A DNA stretch of 5,212 bases from Clostridiales bacterium UBA6330 (GTDB lineage Bacteria > Bacillota > Clostridia > Oscillospirales > CAG-272): contig DJSQ01000216.1 of assembly GCA_002438075.1 (NCBI GenBank), positions 1-5,212 of the forward strand, in the 5' to 3' direction. The translations under genes and the position numbers were made by a program. Shown here piece by piece: positions 1-5,212 of the stretch. Position 1 is the first letter of the stretch; every line of letters starts with the position of its first letter. The notes beneath the pieces are model-generated. The model made no database searches, was not told where the DNA came from, and saw only the letters and a list, made by a program, of their open reading frames with translations.

Positions 1-21
1 CTTTTGGGGTGCATATCAGTT

Positions 22-53
22 CTTAGGGGGCTTCTCGAAAGAAGCCCCCTAAG
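22..53. repeat. Perfect 14-bp inverted repeat (strong hairpin) downstream of the operon
   Basis: The arms at 22-35 and 40-53 are perfectly complementary over 14 bp and enclose a 4-base loop that reads CGAA on the plus strand and TTCG on the minus strand. In minus-strand RNA this gives a UUCG loop on a very stable GC-rich stem, 28 nt past the ispH-S1 stop codon. No T-tract follows the hairpin on either strand, so it is not a canonical intrinsic terminator. It could be a 3' end protecting mRNA from exonucleases, a terminator of non-standard type, or a copy of a dispersed palindromic repeat. The structure is certain from sequence; the role is inference. Confidence 0.75.
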
Positions 54-54
54 T

Positions 55-82
55 GGGTTCGGGCAAAGCCCGAGACCTTTTT
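55..82 (+). terminator. Intrinsic terminator for a plus-strand gene left of the window
   Basis: A GC-rich stem (GGTTCGGGC at 56-64 against GCCCGAGACC at 68-77, with one G-T wobble and one G-A mismatch, loop AAA) is followed directly by TTTTT at 78-82. That is the form of a rho-independent terminator acting on plus-strand transcripts entering from the left edge. Its T-tract overlaps the TAA stop codon of the convergent ispH-S1 gene (81-83). On the minus strand the same hairpin lacks a following T-tract, so it should be weak in that direction. No plus-strand gene is visible in the 54 bases before it, so the client gene is inferred. Confidence 0.55.
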
Positions 83-2102
83 ACTGCTCCCCGTTCTCGT
101 CGATTGCGTAATCCTCGGGCATCGCCTCGGCTGCCGCCATCTCGTCCTCGAGAAGCGAACGAATCGAAAGGCTGACCTTCTGGCGCTCGTCATCAATGTC
201 AATGATGCGCGCGTCCACAACCTGTCCAACCTCCAGAACATCGGAGGGCTTCGCAATCCGCTGAAGCGCGATCTGCGAAATGTGAATCAAACCGTCCACA
301 CCGTCAATGATTTCGGCAAACGCGCCGAACGGCATCAGGCTGACAATCTTCACGCTTGCAACATCACCGATTGCATACTGCGCGCGGAAGATGTTCCACG
401 GGTTGCTCTCCTCGGTCTTGTAGCCGAGCGAGATGCGCTTCTTTTCGGGGTCAAAGCTCTTGACGTAAACCGTCAGAGGCTCGCCGATCGTGACAACATC
501 CTCGGGCTTGCGGATGTGCTTCCAGGACAGCTCGGTCAGGTGGACCATGCCGTCCACGCCGCAACCGAGGTCAACGAATGCACCGTAAGAGGTCGTGCTC
601 TTGACAATGCCCGTGTAGACCTTGCCAACCTCAATGCTTGCCCAGAACTCCGCTTCCTTCTCGCGGCGCTCCTCGCGCTGAACCAGACGGATGGAGCCGA
701 TTGCCTTCTTGCCGGGCTTGACTTCAATGATGCGGAACTTGACCGTCTCGCCAACCAGCGTGGAGAGATCTCCGTCCTTCGGCACGCCGCTCTGCGACGC
801 GGGAATAAAGACGCGGTTTGCACCCGAGTAAATCACAACGCCGCCCTTAACGGCTTCCGCGACCTTGCCCTCCAGAACCGTCTTGTTCTCGCAGGCATCC
901 TCAATGTTCTTCCAGTTGCGGTCTGCGTCCACTCTCTTCTTGGAAAGCTCCGCAACCCCTTCCAGATCGCTGACGCGGATAACAAACGCTTCCACGCTGT
1001 CACCCTTCTTGAACTGTTCGGTAAGCTTAAATGCAGGGTCATCGCTGATTTGTTCAGCCTTGATGTAACCGGTCACGCCGGTGCCAAGGTCCAGCTGCAA
1101 TTCGGCATCGGATACCTGTGTAACGGTTCCGGTAACAACATCTCCTGTATTTAAAGTTACGCATTGCGTTTCGTCGAGCATTTTTTCGAAATTTTCATTC
1201 ATTTCGCTCATGGTTTTATATACCTCCTCTATTTCATTGCGCGGTGTGGATGCACCTGCAACAATTCCGACATGACGGGTTCCCATCGGTATCCGACGGT
1301 CCCATTCGGCGGCTGACGCAATCCGCACGGTTTGCGGACACGCGGACCGACAAATTTCCGCGAGCTTTGCGGTGTTGGAGCTCTCCCGCCCCCCGATGAC
1401 AAGCATCAGGTCGCAGTCCCCCGCCAGCCGCTTCGCCTCGCTCTGCCGCTCTTCGGTCACTCTACATATTGTATCAAAAATGATCGCGTTTGTATAGATG
1501 CTTTTTAACTTTTTTTGGCATTCGTTCCAATTGCCCAAATTCAGGGTCGTTTGTGCCACCATAACGGGAGTTTTTTTGGTCATTCCGACAACTCCGTTCG
1601 GCACAATTGCCAAATCCAGTGCTTGCGCATCGGGGAAAACATATTTCTCACCGTCAAACCAGCTCAGAATTCCCACCACCTCGGGATGCGTTTCGCTTCC
1701 GATGAGCAGGAGCACCTTGTCGGGTGCGCTGTTTTCCTTTGCGATCCGATGAATCTTCTTGACATAAGGACAGGTGCAGTCAATCGGTCGGAAATACGGA
1801 TTCTCCGCCGCAAAGCGGTTCAGCCGTTCCTCCGTCTCCCGCGTGCACCCATGTGCACGGACCAGCACCGTTACGGGATGCTCGGCATCCGCCCGCGCCG
1901 CAAGAGCCGGCAGGTCCTCATCGGTCACGGTCAGAACGCCGCGCCGCCGCAGACCTTCATTGTAGCCCTCGTTGTGAATCAGATGCCCCAGCGTTGCAAT
2001 CGTCTCTCCCGCCCGTGCCTGTGCCAGCGCCTCCTCCAATCGGTCGGTCGCCCGCTTGACACCAAAGCAGAAGCCCGCATTCGCGGCAACGGTGATCTTC
2101 AT
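81..2102 (-). CDS. ispH: Bifunctional 4-hydroxy-3-methylbut-2-enyl diphosphate reductase / S1 RNA-binding protein (IspH-RpsA fusion)
   Basis: This 673-residue protein fuses two full units. Residues 1 to about 296 are IspH, which reductively converts HMBPP to IPP and DMAPP at the end of the MEP pathway in the cytoplasm. The three expected [4Fe-4S] cysteines are present at C12 (GFCFGV), C111 (CTCP) and C213 (DTIC). Active-site motifs are also visible: H43 (LIHN), H84 (AHG), THPE with H139 and E141, QTTL near 184-187, SSN at 241-243 and GAS at 283-285. Residues of about 318-388, 404-474, 490-562 and 576-648 are four S1 (OB-fold) domains, the number typical of Gram-positive S1 proteins such as B. 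subtilis YpfD; domain 2 carries the usual FIPASQ motif. The C-terminus is acidic. The ATG overlaps the cmk stop as ATGA, and no strong ribosome site precedes it, so translation is probably coupled. Fusions of this kind are known in Clostridia. Whether the S1 part acts on ribosomes as true S1 is uncertain. An internal start at 1211 may give free S1. Confidence 0.96.
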   Translation of the reverse strand: MKITVAANAGFCFGVKRATDRLEEALAQARAGETIATLGHLIHNEGYNEGLRRRGVLTVTDEDLPALAARADAEHPVTVLVRAHGCTRETEERLNRFAAENPYFRPIDCTCPYVKKIHRIAKENSAPDKVLLLIGSETHPEVVGILSWFDGEKYVFPDAQALDLAIVPNGVVGMTKKTPVMVAQTTLNLGNWNECQKKLKSIYTNAIIFDTICRVTEERQSEAKRLAGDCDLMLVIGGRESSNTAKLAEICRSACPQTVRIASAAEWDRRIPMGTRHVGIVAGASTPRNEIEEVYKTMSEMNENFEKMLDETQCVTLNTGDVVTGTVTQVSDAELQLDLGTGVTGYIKAEQISDDPAFKLTEQFKKGDSVEAFVIRVSDLEGVAELSKKRVDADRNWKNIEDACENKTVLEGKVAEAVKGGVVIYSGANRVFIPASQSGVPKDGDLSTLVGETVKFRIIEVKPGKKAIGSIRLVQREERREKEAEFWASIEVGKVYTGIVKSTTSYGAFVDLGCGVDGMVHLTELSWKHIRKPEDVVTIGEPLTVYVKSFDPEKKRISLGYKTEESNPWNIFRAQYAIGDVASVKIVSLMPFGAFAEIIDGVDGLIHISQIALQRIAKPSDVLEVGQVVDARIIDIDDERQKVSLSIRSLLEDEMAAAEAMPEDYAIDENGEQ
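1209..1228 (-). promoter_or_regulatory. Strong internal Shine-Dalgarno and ATG at the IspH/S1 boundary
   Basis: On the minus strand AGGAGG (1228-1223) is followed by an 11-nt AT-rich spacer and ATG (1211-1209), in frame with the fusion at Met298. This is a better ribosome binding site than those at the annotated starts of the four genes here. Translation from it would give a 376-residue protein starting MSEMNENFEKML, containing all four S1 domains and no IspH, close to the length of the stand-alone B. subtilis homologue YpfD. The motif encodes Glu-Glu-Val in the fusion, so it may be partly a codon coincidence. The sites are seen directly; use by ribosomes is inference. Confidence 0.5.
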
Positions 2103-2788
2103 TTCATCACACCGAGCCCGTATTTTTCTTCAATCAGCCGCAGCAGTGCGGCGGTGCAGGTATCGGGGTCCATCCACGAGTTGTCAAACACCGTTGCGTC
2201 GGGTGCCGCGACTGCGGGCGCAATCTCGCGCTCCCTGTCCTGTCGGTCCCTCTGCCGCATATCGGCAAGCACCTCCTCGTAGTCGGTCTCCATGCCCTTC
2301 TGCTTCAGCTCCTCCCAGCGCCGCTTTGCGCGACACTCGTCGGAGGCGGTCAGAAAAATTTTGACATCCGCCTGCGGCAGAATCACGGTTCCGATGTCCC
2401 GCCCGTCCATAATCACGCTGTTCCGTCTTGCAATCTCCCGCTGTGTTTCCAGCAGGAAGGACCGCACAACGGGGAGCGCCGACACAGCCGATGCGTACAT
2501 CGACATTTCGGGAGTCCGAATCCGATTGCCCATTGCCTCGCCGTTCAGATAGACCTGCTGGGTCCCGTCCGCCTCATAGCGCAGATCGAGATGAAGCTGC
2601 GGCAGAAGCGCCGCGACCGCCGCGGGGTCCTTTGGGTCAGCCCCCTGCTGTCTGACGTAGTAGCCGACCGTGCGGTAAAGCGCGCCCGTATCCACGTAAA
2701 CGATGCCGAGCCTTTGCGCCAATGCCCGCGCGACGGTGGATTTTCCCGCGCCGCTCGGTCCGTCAATCGCAATCTGAATTCGTTTCAT
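2099..2788 (-). CDS. cmk: Cytidylate kinase (CMP/dCMP kinase)
   Basis: This 229-residue protein transfers phosphate from ATP to CMP or dCMP to make the diphosphates, in pyrimidine nucleotide salvage and nucleic acid precursor supply. The P-loop GPSGAGKST is at 10-18, DTGALYR at 33-39, and GRDIGT at 129-134. The lid motif RDxxDxxRxxAP is at 180-191. A CMP-binding segment with the expected Ser and Arg pattern (PVVR at 106-109) lies between. The length matches the family (about 220-230). The open frame extends 37 codons upstream, but Met at 2788 was chosen because it falls directly before the family's normal N-terminus (KRIQIAIDG) and has an AAGAGG ribosome site at 2806-2801, 12 nt away. The start overlaps the flavoprotein gene by 26 nt and the stop overlaps the ispH start by 4 nt. 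Some clostridial loci have plsC between cmk and ispH; there is none here. Confidence 0.97.
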   Translation of the reverse strand: MKRIQIAIDGPSGAGKSTVARALAQRLGIVYVDTGALYRTVGYYVRQQGADPKDPAAVAALLPQLHLDLRYEADGTQQVYLNGEAMGNRIRTPEMSMYASAVSALPVVRSFLLETQREIARRNSVIMDGRDIGTVILPQADVKIFLTASDECRAKRRWEELKQKGMETDYEEVLADMRQRDRQDREREIAPAVAAPDATVFDNSWMDPDTCTAALLRLIEEKYGLGVMK

Positions 2789-4073
2789 CCGAAATCCGTT
2801 CCTCTTCGTCCCGTATTTGTTTTGCGGCGCTTTTGCCCGCCGCATATCCCGTGGAAAACGCAATCTGGAGGTTGAAGCCTCCCGTATACGCGTCCACATC
2901 GATCACCTCGCCCGCGAAATACAGCCCGTGAACCGATTTCGCTTCCATGGTCTTGGGTGACAGCTCCTTGACGCTGACCCCGCCGCGCGTGACAATCGCT
3001 TCCTCAATCGGGCGGAAGCCGTCCAGCGGTACGCAGAAGCATTTCAGCGTTTCCACCACCCGTTCCCGTTCCTCCCGCGTGACCGCGTTGACCTTCTTGT
3101 CCCCCGCCACGCCGCACAGACGGACGAATGCGGGAATCATTTTCTGCGGCAGCAGGTCGCACAGCGCGTTCGCAAAATCGCGGTTGCGGTACTTTCCGAA
3201 ATCGGACAGCACCCGCGCGTCCAGCTTCTTTTCATCCAATGCGGGCTTGAGGTCAATCCGCATCTCGTATTTTTTCGGCTGAATGTCCGAAAGATGCGCC
3301 GAAGCCGACAGGACTGTTGGTCCCGTGACCCCGAAGTGCGTGAACATCAGCTCGCCGAAATCCTCGTAAACCACCTTCCCGCTCTCCGACCGCACAAACT
3401 TCACTCCGACATTCCGAAGCGACAGCCCCTGCATGGAGGGGCACAGCGACCCGTGCGAGGTCAGCGGCACCAGCGACGGCAGAATCTCCGTCACGGTCAG
3501 TCCCGCCTCGCGTGCGAAGCGGTAGCCGTCTCCCGTGGAGCCCGTGAGCGGATAGGATGCACCGCCCGTTGCCACAATCACGGCTTTTGCGGGGATTTCC
3601 CCGTCCGAGGTCCGGACCCCCGTCACACACCCATCGGCAATCACAACGCCGCGTGCGCTCAGGTGTCGGATTTCAACCCCGCTTTGGCGGCATTTCTTTT
3701 CCATCGCGGCAACAACATCGCCCGCATGGTCGGAGACCGGAAACACGCGGTTGCCGCGCTCGGTCTTGAGCAGAACCCCCAGCCCTTCAAAAAAGGTCTT
3801 GGTGTCCGTGTTGGAAAAGCCCGCCAGCGCTCCGTAAAGGAAGCGCGGATTGGTTGGTATGTTGGTAAGAAAGGTGTTCCCATCGCAATCGTTGGTCAGG
3901 TTACAGCGACCCTTGCCCGTAATGCGGAGCTTTTTTCCGAGTCGGTCGTTCTTTTCAAGTAAAACAACCGCCGCGCCCGCATCCGCCGCCGTAATCGCCG
4001 CCATCATCCCTGCGGCACCGCCGCCGATGACCACGACCTTTGCCGCGTCAGGAATTTTTCTTGTCGTAGACAT
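2763..4073 (-). CDS. HI0933-family (BaiN/YhiN-like) NAD(P)/FAD-dependent oxidoreductase
   Basis: This 436-residue flavoprotein has an N-terminal Rossmann FAD-binding segment (VVVIGGGAAG at 13-22, acidic E40 ending the second strand). It also has the family signatures KKLRITGKGRCNLTN (47-61), VATGGASYP (167-175) and GELMFTHFGVTGP (240-252). The C-terminal motif runs from GLYFAGEV (383-390) to TGGFNLQIAFSTGYAAG (397-413), closing the FAD site. Family members are annotated variously as aminoacetone oxidase-like or as the BaiN/RdsA group; the physiological substrate is not settled, and no bile-acid operon partners are present here, so I assign no specific reaction. The length is slightly over the usual 400-420 because of a charged tail overlapping cmk. 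The ATG at 4073 lies inside the regulator gene. The nearest good Shine-Dalgarno (TCCTCC on the plus strand at 4091-4096) is 17 nt away, rather far, so coupled translation is likely. This family commonly sits just upstream of cmk in Clostridia. Confidence 0.93.
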   Translation of the reverse strand: MSTTRKIPDAAKVVVIGGGAAGMMAAITAADAGAAVVLLEKNDRLGKKLRITGKGRCNLTNDCDGNTFLTNIPTNPRFLYGALAGFSNTDTKTFFEGLGVLLKTERGNRVFPVSDHAGDVVAAMEKKCRQSGVEIRHLSARGVVIADGCVTGVRTSDGEIPAKAVIVATGGASYPLTGSTGDGYRFAREAGLTVTEILPSLVPLTSHGSLCPSMQGLSLRNVGVKFVRSESGKVVYEDFGELMFTHFGVTGPTVLSASAHLSDIQPKKYEMRIDLKPALDEKKLDARVLSDFGKYRNRDFANALCDLLPQKMIPAFVRLCGVAGDKKVNAVTREERERVVETLKCFCVPLDGFRPIEEAIVTRGGVSVKELSPKTMEAKSVHGLYFAGEVIDVDAYTGGFNLQIAFSTGYAAGKSAAKQIRDEEERISDETNSDCD

Positions 4074-4911
4074 CGTAATGGTCCCAGATCTCCTCCAGCT
4101 CCCGCAGCCGCTCGGTCAGCTCGTCCTTTTTCCGACGCGATACCGCCGTAATCAGCGCGTTGATGATGCTCAGCGGCGCGACCAGCGAATCCACAAAGGA
4201 TGCCATGTCGCTCTGTGCGGCAAGCAGCTGGTCGGCATACACCGCCAGCGGAGACTGCCGACTGTCGGTCAGCGCCACAATGTTCGCCTGCTGCTTTCTC
4301 GCATACTCCACAGCGTTGATAACCCGCTTGGAGTAGCGCGGGAAGCTGATGGCAATCATCACATCCCCCTCGCCAATCCGCATAATCTGCTCAAACAGAT
4401 CGCTGGACGAGGTGGTCTGCACGAATCTGACGTTATCAAAAATCATGCGGAAGCAGTGGTTCAGAAATCCCGCCAGATAGGAGGACGAACGAACCCCGAG
4501 GATGTAAATATTTTTCGCGCCGACAATGCGGTTCACCGCCTCGTCAAACGCCGCGCGGTCCAGCTCCTCATAGGTCCGCCTGATGCGCTCGGCATCGGAC
4601 AGCAGGACCTTTTCCGCCACATTTCCCTCGCCGATAATCTGGTCTGTGACCTCCATCCGCTGGAACGAGGTCAGCCGCGTGCGAATCAGCTCCTTGAGAG
4701 AGTGCTGAAATTCGGGATACCCCTCAAACCCCAGCTCAATCGCAAAGCGGACCACCGTGGATTCCGAAACGCCAACCAGCGTGCTCAGGCGGGATGCCGT
4801 GAGGTAAGCCGCTTTATCATAGTGCTTCAGGACATACTCCGCAATGCGCTTCTGCCCCTTGGAGAAGGAAGGCATTCCTTCTTCAATCATTTTCAACAAA
4901 TCGCCGCTCAT
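4048..4911 (-). CDS. RpiR/MurR-family transcriptional regulator (HTH plus SIS domain)
   Basis: This 287-residue protein has the standard two-part build. Residues 1 to about 77 are the RpiR-type helix-turn-helix, with SFSKGQKRIAEYVL (15-28) and the recognition region TASRLSTLVGVSESTVVRFA (38-57). Residues of about 128-256 form a SIS sugar-isomerase-like domain with YILGVRSSS (136-144), ISFPRYSKRV (188-197) and IVALTDS (211-217). In this family SIS binds a phosphosugar or amino-sugar ligand that alters DNA binding; the ligand here cannot be told. The C-terminus (about 258-275) is charged and helical. The ATG at 4911 matches the usual N-terminus and has AAAGGAAA (4930-4923) 11 nt upstream. It is the first gene after a consensus promoter and overlaps the flavoprotein gene by 26 nt, so it may control its own operon. 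No sugar transport or catabolic genes are adjacent, which is unusual for the family. Confidence 0.94.
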   Translation of the reverse strand: MSGDLLKMIEEGMPSFSKGQKRIAEYVLKHYDKAAYLTASRLSTLVGVSESTVVRFAIELGFEGYPEFQHSLKELIRTRLTSFQRMEVTDQIIGEGNVAEKVLLSDAERIRRTYEELDRAAFDEAVNRIVGAKNIYILGVRSSSYLAGFLNHCFRMIFDNVRFVQTTSSSDLFEQIMRIGEGDVMIAISFPRYSKRVINAVEYARKQQANIVALTDSRQSPLAVYADQLLAAQSDMASFVDSLVAPLSIINALITAVSRRKKDELTERLRELEEIWDHYDVYDKKNS

Positions 4912-4947
4912 TCCTCAGCCCGTTTCCTTTCCCGTATTGCTCAAAAT

Positions 4948-4970
4948 CGCGGCATTCCGCCGCGCATTCC
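4948..4970 (-). promoter_or_regulatory. Leader hairpin with a 12-bp-period direct repeat (candidate operator)
   Basis: In the leader between promoter and rpiR-type gene, CGCGGC (4948-4953) and GCCGCG (4959-4964) form a perfect 6-bp stem with a 5-base loop. The heptamer GGAATGC on the minus strand occurs twice (4970-4964 and 4958-4952), exactly 12 bp apart. The site lies about 8-30 nt past the predicted transcription start, where a bound repressor could block transcription or a hairpin could affect translation. Autoregulation by the adjacent SIS-domain protein is a guess. Confidence 0.35.
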
Positions 4971-4984
4971 TGCAAATACATATA

Positions 4985-5013
4985 ATTATACACCAAAAAA
5001 AGAACTTTGTCAA
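4985..5013 (-). promoter_or_regulatory. Consensus sigma-A (sigma-70 type) promoter of the operon
   Basis: On the minus strand TTGACA (5013-5008) and TATAAT (4990-4985) are both perfect consensus hexamers separated by exactly 17 bp, the optimal spacing. Transcription would begin near 4978, leaving a leader of about 67 nt before the regulator gene. Upstream of the -35 box lie three short A-tracts (5017-5021, 5026-5030, 5037-5041), resembling an UP element. This is the only strong promoter I see for the four minus-strand genes. Confidence 0.85.
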
Positions 5014-5041
5014 CCGTTTTTGCGATTTTTCCGTGGTTTTT

Positions 5042-5212
5042 CCTGCAAAAAATCTTGGGGCGTGCTCCAAAGGTGCCGATTTACAAAGGCTACCTTACAC
5101 GGGCTCCGAGCTTCCGACTGCCGGTGACCCTTTTTTGGGGGTGACTGAATGCTGGAGGCATTTGCTCTGACATGACACCCGTTGGGGGACTGTAGATGCT
5201 CGCCCTTACTCG
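5042..5212. other. Hairpin-rich intergenic stretch of unknown function (possible small RNA or dispersed repeat)
   Basis: No convincing gene lies in 4912-5212 (301 bases); the part beyond the promoter holds a run of hairpins. One pairs 5070-5077 with 5088-5096 (8 bp with a bulged T). A second pairs 5122-5130 with 5139-5147 (one G-G mismatch). A third pairs AATGC (5148-5152) with GCATT (5158-5162). A 27-codon minus-strand frame (5173-5090, MSEQMPPAF...) and a plus-strand frame through the same bases lack support as genes. The sequence matches no riboswitch, T-box, tRNA, SRP or RNase P signature I know. It may be a structured RNA, a repeat copy, or the end of an element that continues past the edge. 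Confidence 0.4.

Noticed and set aside
282..1154. Plus-strand open frame of 290 codons
   Set aside because: It is fully antisense to the S1 domains, has no recognisable motif and no convincing ribosome site. The minus strand encodes clear S1 repeats there.
1515..2282. Plus-strand open frame of 255 codons
   Set aside because: It is antisense to IspH and the end of cmk, both with intact catalytic motifs; the plus translation resembles no protein family.
2789..2899. N-terminal extension of cmk to Met at 2899
   Set aside because: The 37 extra residues have no counterpart in the family and lie wholly inside the flavoprotein coding sequence. Met at 2788 fits both the family start and an upstream AAGAGG.
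3850..5127. Plus-strand open frame of 425 codons
   Set aside because: It lies opposite the regulator gene and the start of the flavoprotein gene and runs into the promoter region. Its translation is low in complexity, rich in Arg, Gln and His, and shows no family motif. It is an antisense shadow of GC-rich codons.
5120..5147. T6 tract after GGTGACCC as a plus-strand terminator
   Set aside because: The T-tract lies in the loop of the best hairpin rather than after a stem, so it does not form a standard terminator.
4844..5170. Plus-strand frame of 108 codons covering the promoter region
   Set aside because: It starts inside the antisense of the regulator gene, crosses a perfect minus-strand promoter and has no domain signature.
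5090..5173. 27-codon minus-strand frame (MSEQMPPAF...) as a leader peptide or small protein
   Set aside because: There is no ribosome site, and it spans predicted hairpins. No promoter for it is visible in the window.

Overview
The window reads as chromosomal DNA from a moderately GC-rich Gram-positive anaerobe of the class Clostridia, most likely the Ruminococcaceae/Oscillospiraceae group. The main clue is a single gene that joins IspH (last enzyme of the MEP isoprenoid pathway) to a four-domain S1 RNA-binding protein, an arrangement known from Clostridia. A consensus sigma-A-type promoter, Shine-Dalgarno sequences and a cmk gene beside an S1 gene fit the same assignment. The genus cannot be fixed from this sequence.

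Layout, read along the minus strand from right to left. Positions 5212-5014 are non-coding: a hairpin-rich stretch of unknown function, then phased A-tracts. A perfect TTGACA-17 bp-TATAAT promoter lies at 5013-4985, followed by a leader of about 67 nt with a small GC hairpin. Four tightly packed genes follow: an RpiR/MurR-family regulator (4911-4048), an HI0933/BaiN-like flavoprotein (4073-2763), cytidylate kinase cmk (2788-2099) and the ispH-S1 fusion (2102-81). Each junction overlaps (26, 26 and 4 nt), so this looks like one transcription unit with coupled translation. Positions 1-82 hold two hairpins. One has a T-tract that would stop plus-strand transcription arriving from the left.

The genes join regulation (a SIS-domain sensor of probable phosphosugar ligands), an oxidoreductase of uncertain substrate, CMP/dCMP phosphorylation for nucleic acid synthesis, isoprenoid precursor synthesis and mRNA binding by S1 domains. 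The cmk-S1 adjacency matches E. coli cmk-rpsA and B. subtilis cmk-ypfD, so ispH appears to have been inserted into, and fused within, an old gene pair.

The most notable observation is inside the fusion gene. Exactly at the IspH/S1 boundary there is a strong Shine-Dalgarno (AGGAGG) 11 nt before an in-frame ATG, which could yield a free 376-residue S1 protein alongside the fusion. I see no phage, IS transposase, CRISPR array, tRNA or rRNA. All plus-strand open frames look like shadows of the minus-strand genes.
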